Source: Salinigranum halophilum (GTDB lineage: Archaea > Halobacteriota > Halobacteria > Halobacteriales > Haloferacaceae). From it: a DNA stretch of 64,000 bases. Positions 46,974 through 55,963 of this stretch are shown piece after piece. The DNA lies in the NCBI RefSeq assembly GCF_007004735.1, contig NZ_ML660182.1:248001-312000 (forward strand). Direction: 5' to 3'. The notes beneath the pieces were generated by a model. That model worked only from the letters and a program-made list of their open reading frames with translations, was not told where the DNA came from and ran no database searches. How positions within the stretch are numbered: position 1 is the first letter of the stretch; the number at the start of each line of letters is the position of its first letter. The position numbers and the translations under genes are program-made.

Positions 46974-48062
46974 CTAGCGACGCGCCGCGCGCTGGTACTG
47001 CGGCGGCCACGCCGCGTCGCGCCCGAGTTCGGACGCGGCACGATGTGTGAAGTACGGGTCGCGGAGGTGTTCACGCCCCAGGAGCACCACGTCGGCCCGG
47101 CCGTTGCGGACGAGTGCGTCCGCGTGCTGTGCTGTCGTAATCGCGCCGACGGCCGCGACGGGCAGGTCGACCGCCGTCCGAACCCGTTCCGCGTACGGGA
47201 CCTGGTAGCCGGGCCCGACGTCGGGGAGTTCCTGTTCGGGGTGGATGCCGCCGCTGCTGACGTCGACGAGGTCCGCCCCACAGTCGGCGAGGTCGCCGGC
47301 GAGGCGGACCGTGTCGTCTACCGTCCACGAGTCACGGTCGGGGAGCCAGTCCGTCGCGGAGACCCGGACGAACACCGGCCGGTCGTCGGGCCACACGTCG
47401 CGGACGGCCGTGGTGACCTCCCTGACCAGCCGCGTGCGTCCCGCGAAGTCGCCGCCGTACTCGTCGGTCCGTCGGTTGGTGACGGGCGAGAGGAACTCGT
47501 GGAGGAGGTAGCCGTGAGCGGCGTGGACCTCGGCGACGAGGAACCCGGCGTCGAGTGCGCGCTCGGCGGCCGCGACGAAGTCGTCGACGACGCCGCTGAT
47601 GTCGGCCGTCGAGAGCGCGTGGACCGGCGGCGACTCGTGGTCCTCGTAGGGCCACGGGACCTCGCTGGGCGCGACGACCTCCCAGCCGCCGTCGGCCGGG
47701 CCGATGGGAGCCCCGCCCTCCCAGGGTCGGCGCGTGCTCGCTTTCCGCCCGGCGTGTGCCAGTTGGATGCCGGGCACCGCGCCCTGGTCGCGGACGAACG
47801 AGGCGAGACGCCGGAGCGCGGTCGCCTGCTCGTCGGTCCAGATGCCGAGGTCCTCGGGTGAGATGCGCCCCTCGGGGGCGACGGCGGTCGCTTCCGTCAT
47901 CACGAGACCGGCCCCGCCCACGGCTCGACTGCCGAGGTGGACGAGGTGCCAGTCGGTCGCGACCCCGTCGACTGCAGAGTACTGACACATCGGGGAGACC
48001 CCGATTCGGTTCGGTATCGTCGTCTCGCGCAGGGAGAGCGGGGAGAACAGCGATGGGCTCAT
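46974..48062 (-). CDS. NADH:flavin oxidoreductase, old yellow enzyme (YqjM-like)
   Basis: A 362-aa FMN-dependent TIM-barrel ene-reductase. GVSPMCQYSAVDGVATDWH carries the YqjM-class Cys. QLAHAGRK supplies flavin contacts, and EVHAAHGYLLHEFLSP with NRRTDEYGG is the central signature. It reduces activated C=C bonds; the natural substrate is unknown. A shared AT-rich TATA element (GATAATTATACG, near 48090) sits between it and the divergent small gene. Confidence 0.9.
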   Translation of the reverse strand: MSPSLFSPLSLRETTIPNRIGVSPMCQYSAVDGVATDWHLVHLGSRAVGGAGLVMTEATAVAPEGRISPEDLGIWTDEQATALRRLASFVRDQGAVPGIQLAHAGRKASTRRPWEGGAPIGPADGGWEVVAPSEVPWPYEDHESPPVHALSTADISGVVDDFVAAAERALDAGFLVAEVHAAHGYLLHEFLSPVTNRRTDEYGGDFAGRTRLVREVTTAVRDVWPDDRPVFVRVSATDWLPDRDSWTVDDTVRLAGDLADCGADLVDVSSGGIHPEQELPDVGPGYQVPYAERVRTAVDLPVAAVGAITTAQHADALVRNGRADVVLLGREHLRDPYFTHRAASELGRDAAWPPQYQRAARR

Positions 48063-48128
48063 TACACCGTGTTGGTGCTTGGATAATTATACGTTGTGTT
48101 CGACGTGTTTTAGGCGAGCCAAAAACTT
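48063..48128. promoter_or_regulatory. Divergent promoter, shared AT-rich element
   Basis: GATAATTATACG at about 48083-48095 can act as a TATA box in both directions: 29 bases before the oxidoreductase ATG on the minus strand, and about 39 before the small gene on the plus strand. A second T-rich element GTTTTAGG lies at about 48107-48114. Confidence 0.45.
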
Positions 48129-48338
48129 ATGACCGACGCTCACTCAGACGGGTGTATGAGCGGACCCGATGCGGAAGCCTCACCTGACACCCGCGCGAAC
48201 GAGACCAGTCGGAACGCGGACACGCCGCGCGTGTCGGCACTCCACACCTCCCCGGACCGCCTCGTCCTCACCGAAGCCGGGAACACGGACGGGTGGTTGG
48301 CGAGCGACGGCGCTGTCGCGCTCGACGAGATCGTATAA
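48129..48338 (+). CDS. Small hypothetical haloarchaeal protein
   Basis: A 69-aa acidic protein with a flexible N-terminal half and a conserved-looking C-terminal core, DRLVLTEAGNTDGWLASD. This ending is typical of a widespread family of small haloarchaeal proteins of unknown function. A second Met is found at codon 10. Confidence 0.6.
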   Translation: MTDAHSDGCMSGPDAEASPDTRANETSRNADTPRVSALHTSPDRLVLTEAGNTDGWLASDGAVALDEIV

Positions 48339-48391
48339 GCGAATCGCCCGAACCGCAGCGTCACCGCGGTCGCGTCCGCGCGCCAGGTCGT

Positions 48392-48928
48392 CTATTCGGT
48401 GACGAGCGAGTCGTCTTCGAGGTAGTGCTCGACGTGGTGGGCCGCCTCTTCGACCTCGATGAGGTTCTCTCGGAGCATGTGAGCGGTCGTGGGGTCGCCG
48501 AGGTTCTCGGCGAGTTCGATGTGCTCGCGGAGCGTCTCGATGATGTCCCCGTACAGTTCCACGTCGTTCTCGAGGGACGTCCGGATGTCGTAGACGTCGT
48601 CACCCTCGGGTTCGACTGGTGCGTGTTCCTCGTGGTTCTTCCCCCCCGAGAGCGGAACGCCGCCGAGCGCCTGGGCCCGCTCTGCGAGTTCGTCGGCGAA
48701 CTCCTCGGCCTCCTCGGCGGCCTCGCCGAGGAAGACGTGGATGTCACGGAACTCCGCACCCTCGACGTTCCAGTGGTGTTTCTTCAGCTGGTGGTAGAGG
48801 ACGTACGTCGCCGCGAGGTCGGTGTTGAGGGCATCGACGAGCTGTTCTGCACGGTCGGCATCGATGCGGAGCGCGTCGCTTCCTTCGACGCTCCCGGCGC
48901 GCTGTCGGACGGACTGCTGAGTGCTCAT
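48392..48928 (-). CDS. dpsA: DpsA, ferritin-like DNA-protecting iron-storage protein
   Basis: A 178-aa Dps-type ferritin. The ferroxidase residues are visible in LKKHHWNVEG and IHVFLGEAAEEAEEFADEL, with LGG at the usual position. It forms 12-mers that oxidise and store iron with H2O2 and protect DNA. Start at MSTQQSVRQR was chosen; a TATA-like GTATTTTTGC near 48985 would give a leader of about 30 bases. An upstream in-frame Met (MKWLLSL) would fall on the transcript start itself. Confidence 0.92.
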   Translation of the reverse strand: MSTQQSVRQRAGSVEGSDALRIDADRAEQLVDALNTDLAATYVLYHQLKKHHWNVEGAEFRDIHVFLGEAAEEAEEFADELAERAQALGGVPLSGGKNHEEHAPVEPEGDDVYDIRTSLENDVELYGDIIETLREHIELAENLGDPTTAHMLRENLIEVEEAAHHVEHYLEDDSLVTE

Positions 48929-49259
48929 TACACTACGACGTAGGGAGAGAAGCCACTTCATGCTTGTGTTTTAGCAAAAATACTTTCTGTAAAGAAAAGA
49001 AAAACACTCGTTATGATACATCGTGGGGGGCCGTCTCCTGTGAGAGAGTCACACACATATGTGTCGAGCACGTAGTCTCCCCGCTGGTCTCACTGGACCA
49101 GCACGGCGACCGCAAACGACGTGGGTTCTGTCATGGTTTCCCACGGGGTAGGCCTGCGGTCGCCTCCCACTGTCGTCCCCGTTTCGACCCCGACGGGCGG
49201 ACGTCCGACGGAGAGACGAAGGGAAACGCTCTTTTCGCCCACGGCCGCAGTTTCGACGT
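48929..49259. other. Intergenic region between dpsA and HEAT-repeat gene
   Basis: This 331-base divergent gap contains an AT-rich stretch at 48966-49020 (the dpsA promoter) and a perfect 12-base palindrome ACACATATGTGT at 49053-49064. A TATA-like CGCTCTTTTCG lies about 27 bases before the HEAT gene. No gene or RNA was recognised. Confidence 0.45.
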
Positions 49260-50558
49260 ATGAGTGACGGGGACGACGCCGCCGATTCGTCTGGGTCGGA
49301 CGAGGAGCCCACCGCAGAGAGCCTCGAGGAACGCCTCACCGCCGTCGAAGAGGAGCTAGACGCCGCCGAGACGGAGGCCGACCTCGACGAGGTCGAAGCC
49401 ACCATCGACGACATCGAGAGCGACCTCGAACGCGCGGACCTGCCGGAGCCCGACGAGGACGACGACGACGCCGAGGACCCCCGCGCGGACCTCGAGTCGA
49501 AGGTCGACGCGCTCCGCGACGCGCTCGAGGAGGCCCGCGGCCCCTACGGCGAGGACGTGGTGGCCGAGATAGACGAGGCCAAGAGCACCATCGAGGACAC
49601 CCGCTGGACCGAGCAGGGCGAAGGTGAGGTCGCGGAGGCCGTCGCGACCTTCACCGACGCCGCCGCGGAGACGCTCGACGGCTCGTTCTCGGCCGACGGT
49701 GCCGACACCGACTCGCTCGTGGCCGCACTCGATTCCGTCGCCGAGGCAGTCACCGAGGCCGGTTTCGACGCCGACGACGACGCCGAAGAGATCGCTGCGC
49801 TCCTGGAGGCGACCGACGCGCTCTCGACCGGGCTCGAGGAGGCCCAGGAGTGGGACGACCTGCTCGTGAACGAGCAGTTGGAGGCGCTCGGCTTCTACGA
49901 CTGCCTCGGCCACTACAAGGACTTCCCGCCCGAGTGGTCCGCGGTCAAGGAGTGGGAGAAGCAGGGGAACGTCGAGATGGTGTTGCTCGCGCTCGACAAA
50001 CTCGGCGACTCCGGCTTCATGGAGGAGCACTGCCTCGAAGCCATCACACGCATGGGCGACCCGGGCGCGTTCGACGAGATGCACGCTCGCGCGCAGAAGC
50101 GCGGCAAGCCCGCGATCAAGGCGCTCGGAAAGATGGGTGCCGACGCCGAGGACGCGGTGGAGACGCTCGTCGACTACGTCGACGCCGACTCCGACCCGGC
50201 CCTCCAGAAGGTGACGTTCAAAGCCCTCGGTGAGATTGGCTCCGAGGAGGCCACCCAGGCGCTCGCGGACAAACTCGCCATGGACAACGACAACGTTCGC
50301 CCGCACGCGGCCCGTGCGCTCGGGCTCGTCGGGGACACCCGTGCGGTGAAGCCCCTGACTGACGCCCTGACCGACGACGAACACGACAAGGTCCGCGCCG
50401 CTGCGGCGTGGGCACTCCGACAGATCGGCACCGAAACCGCCCTCGAAGCCGCCGCCGGAGCCGCCGACGACACGGCGTTCGTCGTTCAGCACGAGGCCGA
50501 ACGCGCCGCCGAGACGCTCGCGTCCTCCGACACGGACGCCGAAGCCCCGACGGCGTAA
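49260..50558 (+). CDS. HEAT-repeat protein with acidic coiled-coil N-terminus
   Basis: A 432-aa protein. Residues 1-150 are strongly acidic with coiled-coil character (EERLTAVEEELDAAETEADL). From about 215 there are six or so HEAT/PBS-lyase-type helical repeats (EHCLEAITRMGDPGAFD; AIKALGKMGADAEDAVE; VRPHAARALGLVGDTRAV). Such proteins serve as protein-binding scaffolds. No partner is evident. Confidence 0.8.
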   Translation: MSDGDDAADSSGSDEEPTAESLEERLTAVEEELDAAETEADLDEVEATIDDIESDLERADLPEPDEDDDDAEDPRADLESKVDALRDALEEARGPYGEDVVAEIDEAKSTIEDTRWTEQGEGEVAEAVATFTDAAAETLDGSFSADGADTDSLVAALDSVAEAVTEAGFDADDDAEEIAALLEATDALSTGLEEAQEWDDLLVNEQLEALGFYDCLGHYKDFPPEWSAVKEWEKQGNVEMVLLALDKLGDSGFMEEHCLEAITRMGDPGAFDEMHARAQKRGKPAIKALGKMGADAEDAVETLVDYVDADSDPALQKVTFKALGEIGSEEATQALADKLAMDNDNVRPHAARALGLVGDTRAVKPLTDALTDDEHDKVRAAAAWALRQIGTETALEAAAGAADDTAFVVQHEAERAAETLASSDTDAEAPTA

Positions 50559-50615
50559 CGGCGCTCCTTCTTCCCGTCCAAGAGTTCATAACAGAAGACG
50601 CGGCCACCACGCGGC

Positions 50616-51389
50616 GTGTTCCGCACGCGCCGCCCGACCGTCCGGCTCCTACTCGTCTGTGCGCTGCTCGTCGTGGGGACGACACCCGCGGTGGTCGCCG
50701 CCGAACCGACGTCCGCTCCTCGGCTCGTGTCGGTGTACCCGAATCCCCTCGCCGACGGCGACGCCGGGGAGTTCGTCGTCGTCACCACGACAGGGCCGCA
50801 GAACCTCACCCTCGCTGACGGCGAGGGGGCCATCGAACTCTCGCTCCCCGGCGGCCCGGTCGCCATCTCGGCGGACCCGACTGCGACGAAGGCGCTCACC
50901 GACCGCCCGGTCGTCGCCGTCTCGGGACTCGAACTCGCCAACGGCGGCGAGCGACTCGTGCTCAGCCGCGGGGGGAGAACGGTCGACACCGTCGTCTACG
51001 AGGACGCGCCGGCCGGCGAACGACTCCTCGTCGACGGGGACGGACGGGAGTGGCGTCCGCTCGGGTACGAGCCCCGTCCGGTTCTCGCTCACGGGGGCGC
51101 GCAGGTGACGGCGTTCGTCCTCCCCGACTCGCCCGACGTCGCGCTGGACACGATTCGGGCGGCCGACGACCGCATCCTCCTCGCGGGCTACACCTTCACC
51201 TCGCCGCGCGTCACGCGCGCCCTCGTGGACGCCTCCGAGCGCGGGGTCCGCGTTCGTCTCCTCGTCGACGACGCGCCCGTCGGTGGCCTGACGACTCGGG
51301 AGGCCCGGATGCTCGACCGACTCGCTCGGGCGGACGTGGAGGTTCGCGTCATCGGCGGCGAGGGTGCACGCTTCGCCTTTCACCATCCG
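50616..51389 (+). pseudogene. Phospholipase D-like secreted protein, 3' part lost at mobile-element border
   Basis: The GTG at 50616 (TATA-like TTCATAAC about 30 bases before) starts a protein with a signal peptide (1-29, LLLVCALLVVGTTPAVVAA). A lamin-tail-like beta domain follows, then the first half of a PLD domain (ADDRILLAGYTFTSPRVTRAL; GVRVRLLVDD). The frame reads ARFAFHHP, the start of the catalytic HxK motif, but Lys and all following PLD residues are missing and the next codons are unrelated. About 50-60% of a normal protein remains. The 3' part probably lies beyond the right end of the element, outside the window. Confidence 0.78.
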
Positions 51390-51564
51390 TGGTCACGAGA
51401 ACCAAATGCGGCCGAAACACCCCCGTCGCCTTCGCCTGGAGACCGACCGACGGCGCGGGGCGGTTCCGCCATTGAGGCCAGTTCCGCCGCGCACTGGGAT
51501 TCGTTAAGTGGGTCGCGGCCCTCGCCACGAATGCGGCCGTCGGCGGGGCGGCCCGGAGACGAAG

Positions 51565-52374
51565 ATGAAAGACGAAGAAACGACGAGCGACGGCTATGAA
51601 AAGCGCCTCGGCGACCTCGCCGAGGAGATGAAGAGGCACATCGAGAAGTCGGACGACGGATGGGCTGCGGCGCGGGACATGGTGCTGCTGGCCAGCGACA
51701 TCGACAACCTGCCGGCCGTGAAGAGCGGGGCCAGCAACCCCATGAAGGTGTACTGGAACCCCGTTCACCACATGCTGGCCGAGGGCGACGGGTCGTACCT
51801 GGCGGCGTTCGGCCTGGGCGACGGAACAAGGGCGGTCCTCGGAGGAGGCTGGGGGATAGAGGACAGCAACAAGCAAGACCTCGCCGCGTCCGTGGCCGCC
51901 ATGGGATTCGAGGACCCAGAACACCTCGATAGACATTGGAAGAACATGCAGGGCAACGACGGCGCCGAGGGTGGCCGAGGAGGCCGAGCGCCGGACGAGA
52001 CAGGTGACAAGCAGCGGCTCCGCCCGCTGCTCGACATGGAGCAGGACAGCGCGTACAACGGGACGGACTGGGAGGCCACGGACGCCCAGAAGGCCGGCGA
52101 GGCACTGCTATGGGCGGCCGACGAGTACGGCCTCGGCCTCGAGGACAGGCTCCGCGCCCTCGCGCACGCCTTCGAGCGCACCGACCGGTGGCGGAACAGC
52201 ATCATGTCGCCGCGGGCCCTGTGGCTCCTCCTCGGGCGCAAGATGCGCGACGAGGACCTGTACGTACAGACCAAGGCGGAGGCCGGCGAGCTCGACGACG
52301 AGCTGCTCAGCCACGCCGAGAACATCGAGGTCGAGGCCGAGTGCCGGGCCGAGCGGCTGCGGGGGCTGCTGTGA
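51565..52374 (+). CDS. Element protein of unknown function
   Basis: A 269-aa protein, hydrophilic and rich in Asp, Glu, Ala and Trp (NPVHHMLAEGDGSYLAAFGLG; DRLRALAHAFERTDRWRN). No motif was recognised. The ATG at 51565 (MKDEETTSDG) was preferred; an upstream ATG at 51508 adds an Arg/Gly-rich leader. The next gene overlaps its stop, so they form an operon. Confidence 0.6.
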   Translation: MKDEETTSDGYEKRLGDLAEEMKRHIEKSDDGWAAARDMVLLASDIDNLPAVKSGASNPMKVYWNPVHHMLAEGDGSYLAAFGLGDGTRAVLGGGWGIEDSNKQDLAASVAAMGFEDPEHLDRHWKNMQGNDGAEGGRGGRAPDETGDKQRLRPLLDMEQDSAYNGTDWEATDAQKAGEALLWAADEYGLGLEDRLRALAHAFERTDRWRNSIMSPRALWLLLGRKMRDEDLYVQTKAEAGELDDELLSHAENIEVEAECRAERLRGLL

Positions 52375-52652
52375 CGGGCGACTGGCTGAGCGTCGACGAT
52401 CGGACGGCCGAGACGGACGCACTCTGGCACGCCGACTCCGCCATGGCCAGCGCCGAGCTGGGGGCGAGGCTCCTGGACGGCATGGTGCGCGACGTCGGTA
52501 ACTGGAGGACGGCGTGGCTGCTCATCGGGTATGCGGCGGAGAGGGAGTACGGCATGTTCCTCCGGGACGAGGAGTACCGCGAGCTGGAGGACGACCTCGC
52601 GTCCCTTGAGGGGGGCTTCGAGCCGGCCGGCGTGCTGCGCGACAGGCTATAG
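52371..52652 (+). CDS. Small element protein of unknown function
   Basis: A 93-aa acidic helical protein (WRTAWLLIGYAAEREYGMFL) that begins at GTG 52371, overlapping the upstream stop (GTGA). No motif. Confidence 0.55.
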   Translation: MTGDWLSVDDRTAETDALWHADSAMASAELGARLLDGMVRDVGNWRTAWLLIGYAAEREYGMFLRDEEYRELEDDLASLEGGFEPAGVLRDRL

Positions 52653-52868
52653 CCGCGGCGGCCGAGCGCGGCCTCCTTGCCGTGGTGGACGATTTTCGCG
52701 ATGCTATAGACGCCTCGTTCGCACCGGACCCGTAGCCACATGTCTGGTGCCGTTCGTCGGTCCGGACGAGGGCCGTCTGACGGGCCTCCAGACCCTGATA
52801 TTCCGGGGATACGGGGTTTGTACGCAGAATATTTCTCGAAAAAAGCCAGGGCCGGCACACCGGCGCCG

Positions 52869-52939
52869 CAACCGCCACCCTTAGACGCACCGGACGGCGT
52901 CCCCGATATGCGATATGGGTCGAAAAACGGCGTGCGGGG
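52869..52939 (+). repeat. Element repeat, copy A
   Basis: Imperfect 71-base copy of a sequence also found at 59612-59681 in the same orientation. The shared blocks are CAACCG-CACC, GACGCACCG, GATATGCGATAT (52905-52916) and AAACGGCGTGCGGGG (52925-52939). Weaker similarity continues for about 30 bases further. The core ATAT-GCG-ATAT is itself symmetric at its ends. Confidence 0.75.
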
Positions 52940-53088
52940 TTGGGATGGCCCTCTCGACCAGGTCATCGGTAGCCCAGTGGACGCACAATCAATCTGTGGC
53001 CACATGGGTGTGGTGTGCTCCAGGCAGGCACGAGGTGTGGTTTGAGTTATTCAGCGGCCCTTGGACAGGCTACGAGTGGGACCGGTCA

Positions 53089-53126
53089 AGCCTTTATATA
53101 GCGGGGCCAGACGGTTCTTTAAATAG
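53089..53126. promoter_or_regulatory. Two strong TATA-like boxes in origin region
   Basis: CCTTTATATAGC (53091-53102) and TCTTTAAATAGC (53117-53128) are the best TATA matches in the element. They can be read on either strand. No gene starts at the expected distance, so they may drive a small RNA or help melt the DNA. Confidence 0.4.
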
Positions 53127-53450
53127 CTGACTGGGCCCTGGTCGGCCTCCTGCCTGGGGTGAAAACGCGGTGCGGGGACAGCCTGTCTGGGGCGGTCGGG
53201 CCATTTCGGTAACTTTTACCCTCCCCGGGAGGCCCCGTAGGTGGACCGGTGCAGACGTAGACGAGAGAGACATGTGGTCAGGATAAAGCACGCACGGGCA
53301 CACGCTCACGAAAAACAAATTGAGCCTACCCCCCAGACAGCCCGACCAGGCCGTCCCCGTACGTCGGTTTACCCCCAGACAGGCCCCCAGTCAGGGGCCC
53401 AGACATTGCCCGACCACCCCTATTAAAAGGGCCCAGACGGGTCTATTGCA
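53103..53450. repeat. Iteron-like repeats, candidate replication origin
   Basis: CCAGAC occurs at about 53107, 53334, 53375, 53399 and 53433 and once inverted (GTCTGG, 53185). The longer form CCCCAGACAG occurs at 53331, 53372 and inverted at about 53180, often followed by CCCGACC. Between the copies are short AT-rich stretches (AAAAACAAATTG, CTATTAAAAGGG). The cluster lies immediately beyond the 3' end of the replication gene. This layout is typical of iteron origins, but no binding data exist. Confidence 0.55.
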
Positions 53451-53476
53451 CGCAGGAAAACAAACCGCAGAAAAGT

Positions 53477-55963
53477 CTACTCGAGGTCCTGTTGGACGGC
53501 GCCCTGTTGCGCTATGCCGAGCCACCGTCTGCCGTCCTCGTTCAGCTCGATACCGCGGTAGCAGCGCTTTCTGCCGCCGCCGTGTGAGACGCGGCTGACC
53601 TCGACGTCGAACTGGTCTACCCGCTTGAGCTTGGTGGTCAGCTGTCCCTTGGAGAGCTCGGTGACACCCTCGTGGTCGGCCCACGCGTTGTAGGCGTTGA
53701 GCATCTGGTCCTTGCCGACCCACTCGCCGTGGTCGCAGAAGAGCTCGGCGAACGCTTGGACCGGGTTGGCGTTCGTGTCGTACCCCCTCCGTATCTCCGC
53801 CGCGGACTTCTCGTGCTGCAGCGCGAGCGCGTTCCGCTCCTTCACCCTGTCGAAGGCATCGACGGCGCGGTTGAGGATGCCGGAGAGCTCGGTCTCGGTG
53901 GTCATCATCGCGACCGCCTCGTGCTTCATCAGGTCCTCGTCGGTCTCCGCCTCCATGTCCACACCCATGTGGACGGGCACGAGCCTCCGCGACATACCCT
54001 TGGAGTCGTCGGCGAACTCCGGAGGTTCGTTCGCCGCGCCGATTATCTGCGCCTCGTTGCTGAAGGCGAACTTCTTGCCGTACTTCTCCCTCGCGCTGAC
54101 GGTGTTGCCGTCGGTGAGCTCCTTCAGCACGCCGGTGTTCTTGATGACCCCCGAGTCCATGTCCCCGATGATGTTCGCGCGTTTGCCGTACAGCTGGGCC
54201 TTGCTCGCGTCCGCGTCGTAGCCGGTCAGGTCCCGGAGGCTCTCGGACGAGACCGAGTCGCCGACGAACTCACGGACGACGTCCAGGAGGGTCGTCTTGC
54301 CGTTCGCGCCGTCCCCGTGCAGGATGACGAAGTTGGCCACGGGGTACCCGGGCGAGATGCAGAGGGCGACGGCGTCGTAGACGGTGTCGATGAGCGTCTC
54401 GTCGCCCTCGAGCGCCGTGCGGAGGAACGCGTCGAACGCCTCCGGCTCCACGCCCGGGTCGTACCGCACCGGGATGGACTCCAGCAGCATGTGCTCCGGG
54501 GAGTGGTCGAGCAGTTCGCCGGTCTCGAGGTTCAGGGTGCCGTTCTCGCAGGCCACCAGCGGCTCGTCGAGGCTCGCGCCTATCTCGTCCTCGTCGACCT
54601 TTGTGGCGCTGAGGTGGTACTCGACCTTGTTCTGCTCGTTCTCCGAGGCGTACTTGCCCAGTTTGTCCGCGAGTATCTCGTGCAGCCTGTTCTCGCCGTC
54701 GCTCTTCCACGTCCCGGTGCTCGGGTCGTAGCGGAACAGGTCGCCGCTCTGCTCGTGGGAGAACCAGTCGTGGTCCTCGCGGAGCAGGTCGGCGGCGATC
54801 ATCCGCGCGTCCACGAAGTTGCCGTTGTCGTAGTTCCACCTGACGGTGTCCCAGTCGGTGACGCCATACCCGCCGTCCTCCTTGTCGACGGCGCGCAGGA
54901 CGCTCCGCTTGTAGCTCTCGCCCTTCCGCGGCCACTTCTTCAGCGCCGGCGGGTCGACGGCGTCGGGCAGGTTCCGCCCGTCCATCGCGTCCCGGACGGC
55001 GCCCTTGTCGCCGTCGAACCACCACGCGAGATTTCCGGCGAGCGCCGTCTCCGCGCTCGACCTGTCGTCGAAGCCGCTGTAGTTGCCCGACCAGAGCGCC
55101 TGCAGGCTCTCGGAGTCGCTGTCCACGACGGCCTTCTCGAGCCTGTCCCGGTACTCCGCCCGGGACACGGAGGAGGATGTGGACACATCCTCCCGTCCCG
55201 TGTCGGGAGCCGGCTCCGGCGCGTCCCTCTCGGGCACCAGCGCGAGCAGCGTCTCCGCGTCGACCTCGAGGATGGGAGCGTCGTTGGCGAGCGCGTACTC
55301 GCCCTCGCCGTCCTCGGAGCAGTCGTGGTCGTCCTTGTCGCACGCCGCGAGGGTCGAGCCGGGGCCGACGGTGAACTGGTTGTCTACGCGTATCTCGCCC
55401 CACTCCACTTTCGGGTTCCTCGCGCCGCACTTCTGCTCGAAGCGGTCCGCGATGTCCGCCGGGCCCTTCACGTAGAGGTGGCCCTCGTGCGGACCGGCGT
55501 GCGGGGAGGCGACCGAGAGGGTGTCGGCGAGCTCCTCAAGCTTGTCGGGGAGCCCGTCGCCGGCGTCGTCCACGTCGATGTCGACGAGCCCGTCGCCGCC
55601 GTACACGCCGTAGTTTCCCGACAGCTCCTCCGCGGTGGGCCCGTACCGGTCGTGCCGCCCGACCGGCTTCTTCCACCCGTCGTGGACGTCGATGAAGCGC
55701 CCGTAATCGAGGTCGGCCTCCATGAGCCGCTTGGCGAACGCCCTGCGGTCCCGCTTCGTGTCCGGGCTCTCGTGGGACCACACGAGGCCTGCGCAGTCGT
55801 CGCACGCGTCCTCGCCGCCGAGGACGGACGATGTGGCCGGCTCCCCGCAGAAGTAGCACGGGTCCGACTCGCCGGAGCCGAACATTCCCGCGCACTCGTC
55901 GCAGACCTGTTCGCCCGCGACCTCCGTCGTCTCCCGGTCCGATTCGCACACATGGCAGCTCAT
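53477..55963 (-). CDS. Replication protein: zinc ribbons, PrimPol primase-polymerase, SF3 (D5-like) helicase
   Basis: An 828-aa multidomain protein. Two CxxC zinc ribbons fill residues 3-24 and 36-57. The archaeo-eukaryotic PrimPol domain follows, with motif I DIDVDD at 128-133, SPH at 153-155 and GEIRVDN at 189-195. A helical primase-C-terminal-like segment lies at about 285-330. The SF3/D5 helicase has Walker A GDGANGKT at 550-557, Walker B IIGDMD at 598-603, sensor 1 IIGAANEPP at 640-648 and Arg finger at 659-660. A winged helix near 745-815 ends it. It probably primes, extends and unwinds at the element origin. It is the last gene of a minus-strand operon (ATGA overlap with the gene before it). 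Confidence 0.9.
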   Translation of the reverse strand: MSCHVCESDRETTEVAGEQVCDECAGMFGSGESDPCYFCGEPATSSVLGGEDACDDCAGLVWSHESPDTKRDRRAFAKRLMEADLDYGRFIDVHDGWKKPVGRHDRYGPTAEELSGNYGVYGGDGLVDIDVDDAGDGLPDKLEELADTLSVASPHAGPHEGHLYVKGPADIADRFEQKCGARNPKVEWGEIRVDNQFTVGPGSTLAACDKDDHDCSEDGEGEYALANDAPILEVDAETLLALVPERDAPEPAPDTGREDVSTSSSVSRAEYRDRLEKAVVDSDSESLQALWSGNYSGFDDRSSAETALAGNLAWWFDGDKGAVRDAMDGRNLPDAVDPPALKKWPRKGESYKRSVLRAVDKEDGGYGVTDWDTVRWNYDNGNFVDARMIAADLLREDHDWFSHEQSGDLFRYDPSTGTWKSDGENRLHEILADKLGKYASENEQNKVEYHLSATKVDEDEIGASLDEPLVACENGTLNLETGELLDHSPEHMLLESIPVRYDPGVEPEAFDAFLRTALEGDETLIDTVYDAVALCISPGYPVANFVILHGDGANGKTTLLDVVREFVGDSVSSESLRDLTGYDADASKAQLYGKRANIIGDMDSGVIKNTGVLKELTDGNTVSAREKYGKKFAFSNEAQIIGAANEPPEFADDSKGMSRRLVPVHMGVDMEAETDEDLMKHEAVAMMTTETELSGILNRAVDAFDRVKERNALALQHEKSAAEIRRGYDTNANPVQAFAELFCDHGEWVGKDQMLNAYNAWADHEGVTELSKGQLTTKLKRVDQFDVEVSRVSHGGGRKRCYRGIELNEDGRRWLGIAQQGAVQQDLE

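Larger units (their letters stand above)
52653..53476. other. 824-base non-coding region with repeat and probable origin
   Basis: No convincing gene lies between the two-gene operon at 51565-52652 and the 3' end of the replication gene. Just after 52652 there is a GC hairpin (GGCCGAGCGCGGCC). Repeat copy A lies at 52869-52939. From 53085 to 53460 there are AT-rich boxes and iteron-like CCAGAC repeats, listed separately. A 101-codon frame at 52740-53045 has poor composition and crosses the repeat; I do not call it. Confidence 0.5.

Noticed and set aside
52740-53045. 101-codon frame across repeat copy A; a similar peptide (DMRY...NGVRG) is read from copy B
   Set aside because: Similarity fades quickly on both sides, the frame around copy B is part of a much longer featureless frame, and copy C lies in another frame. 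A DNA-level repeat explains it better.
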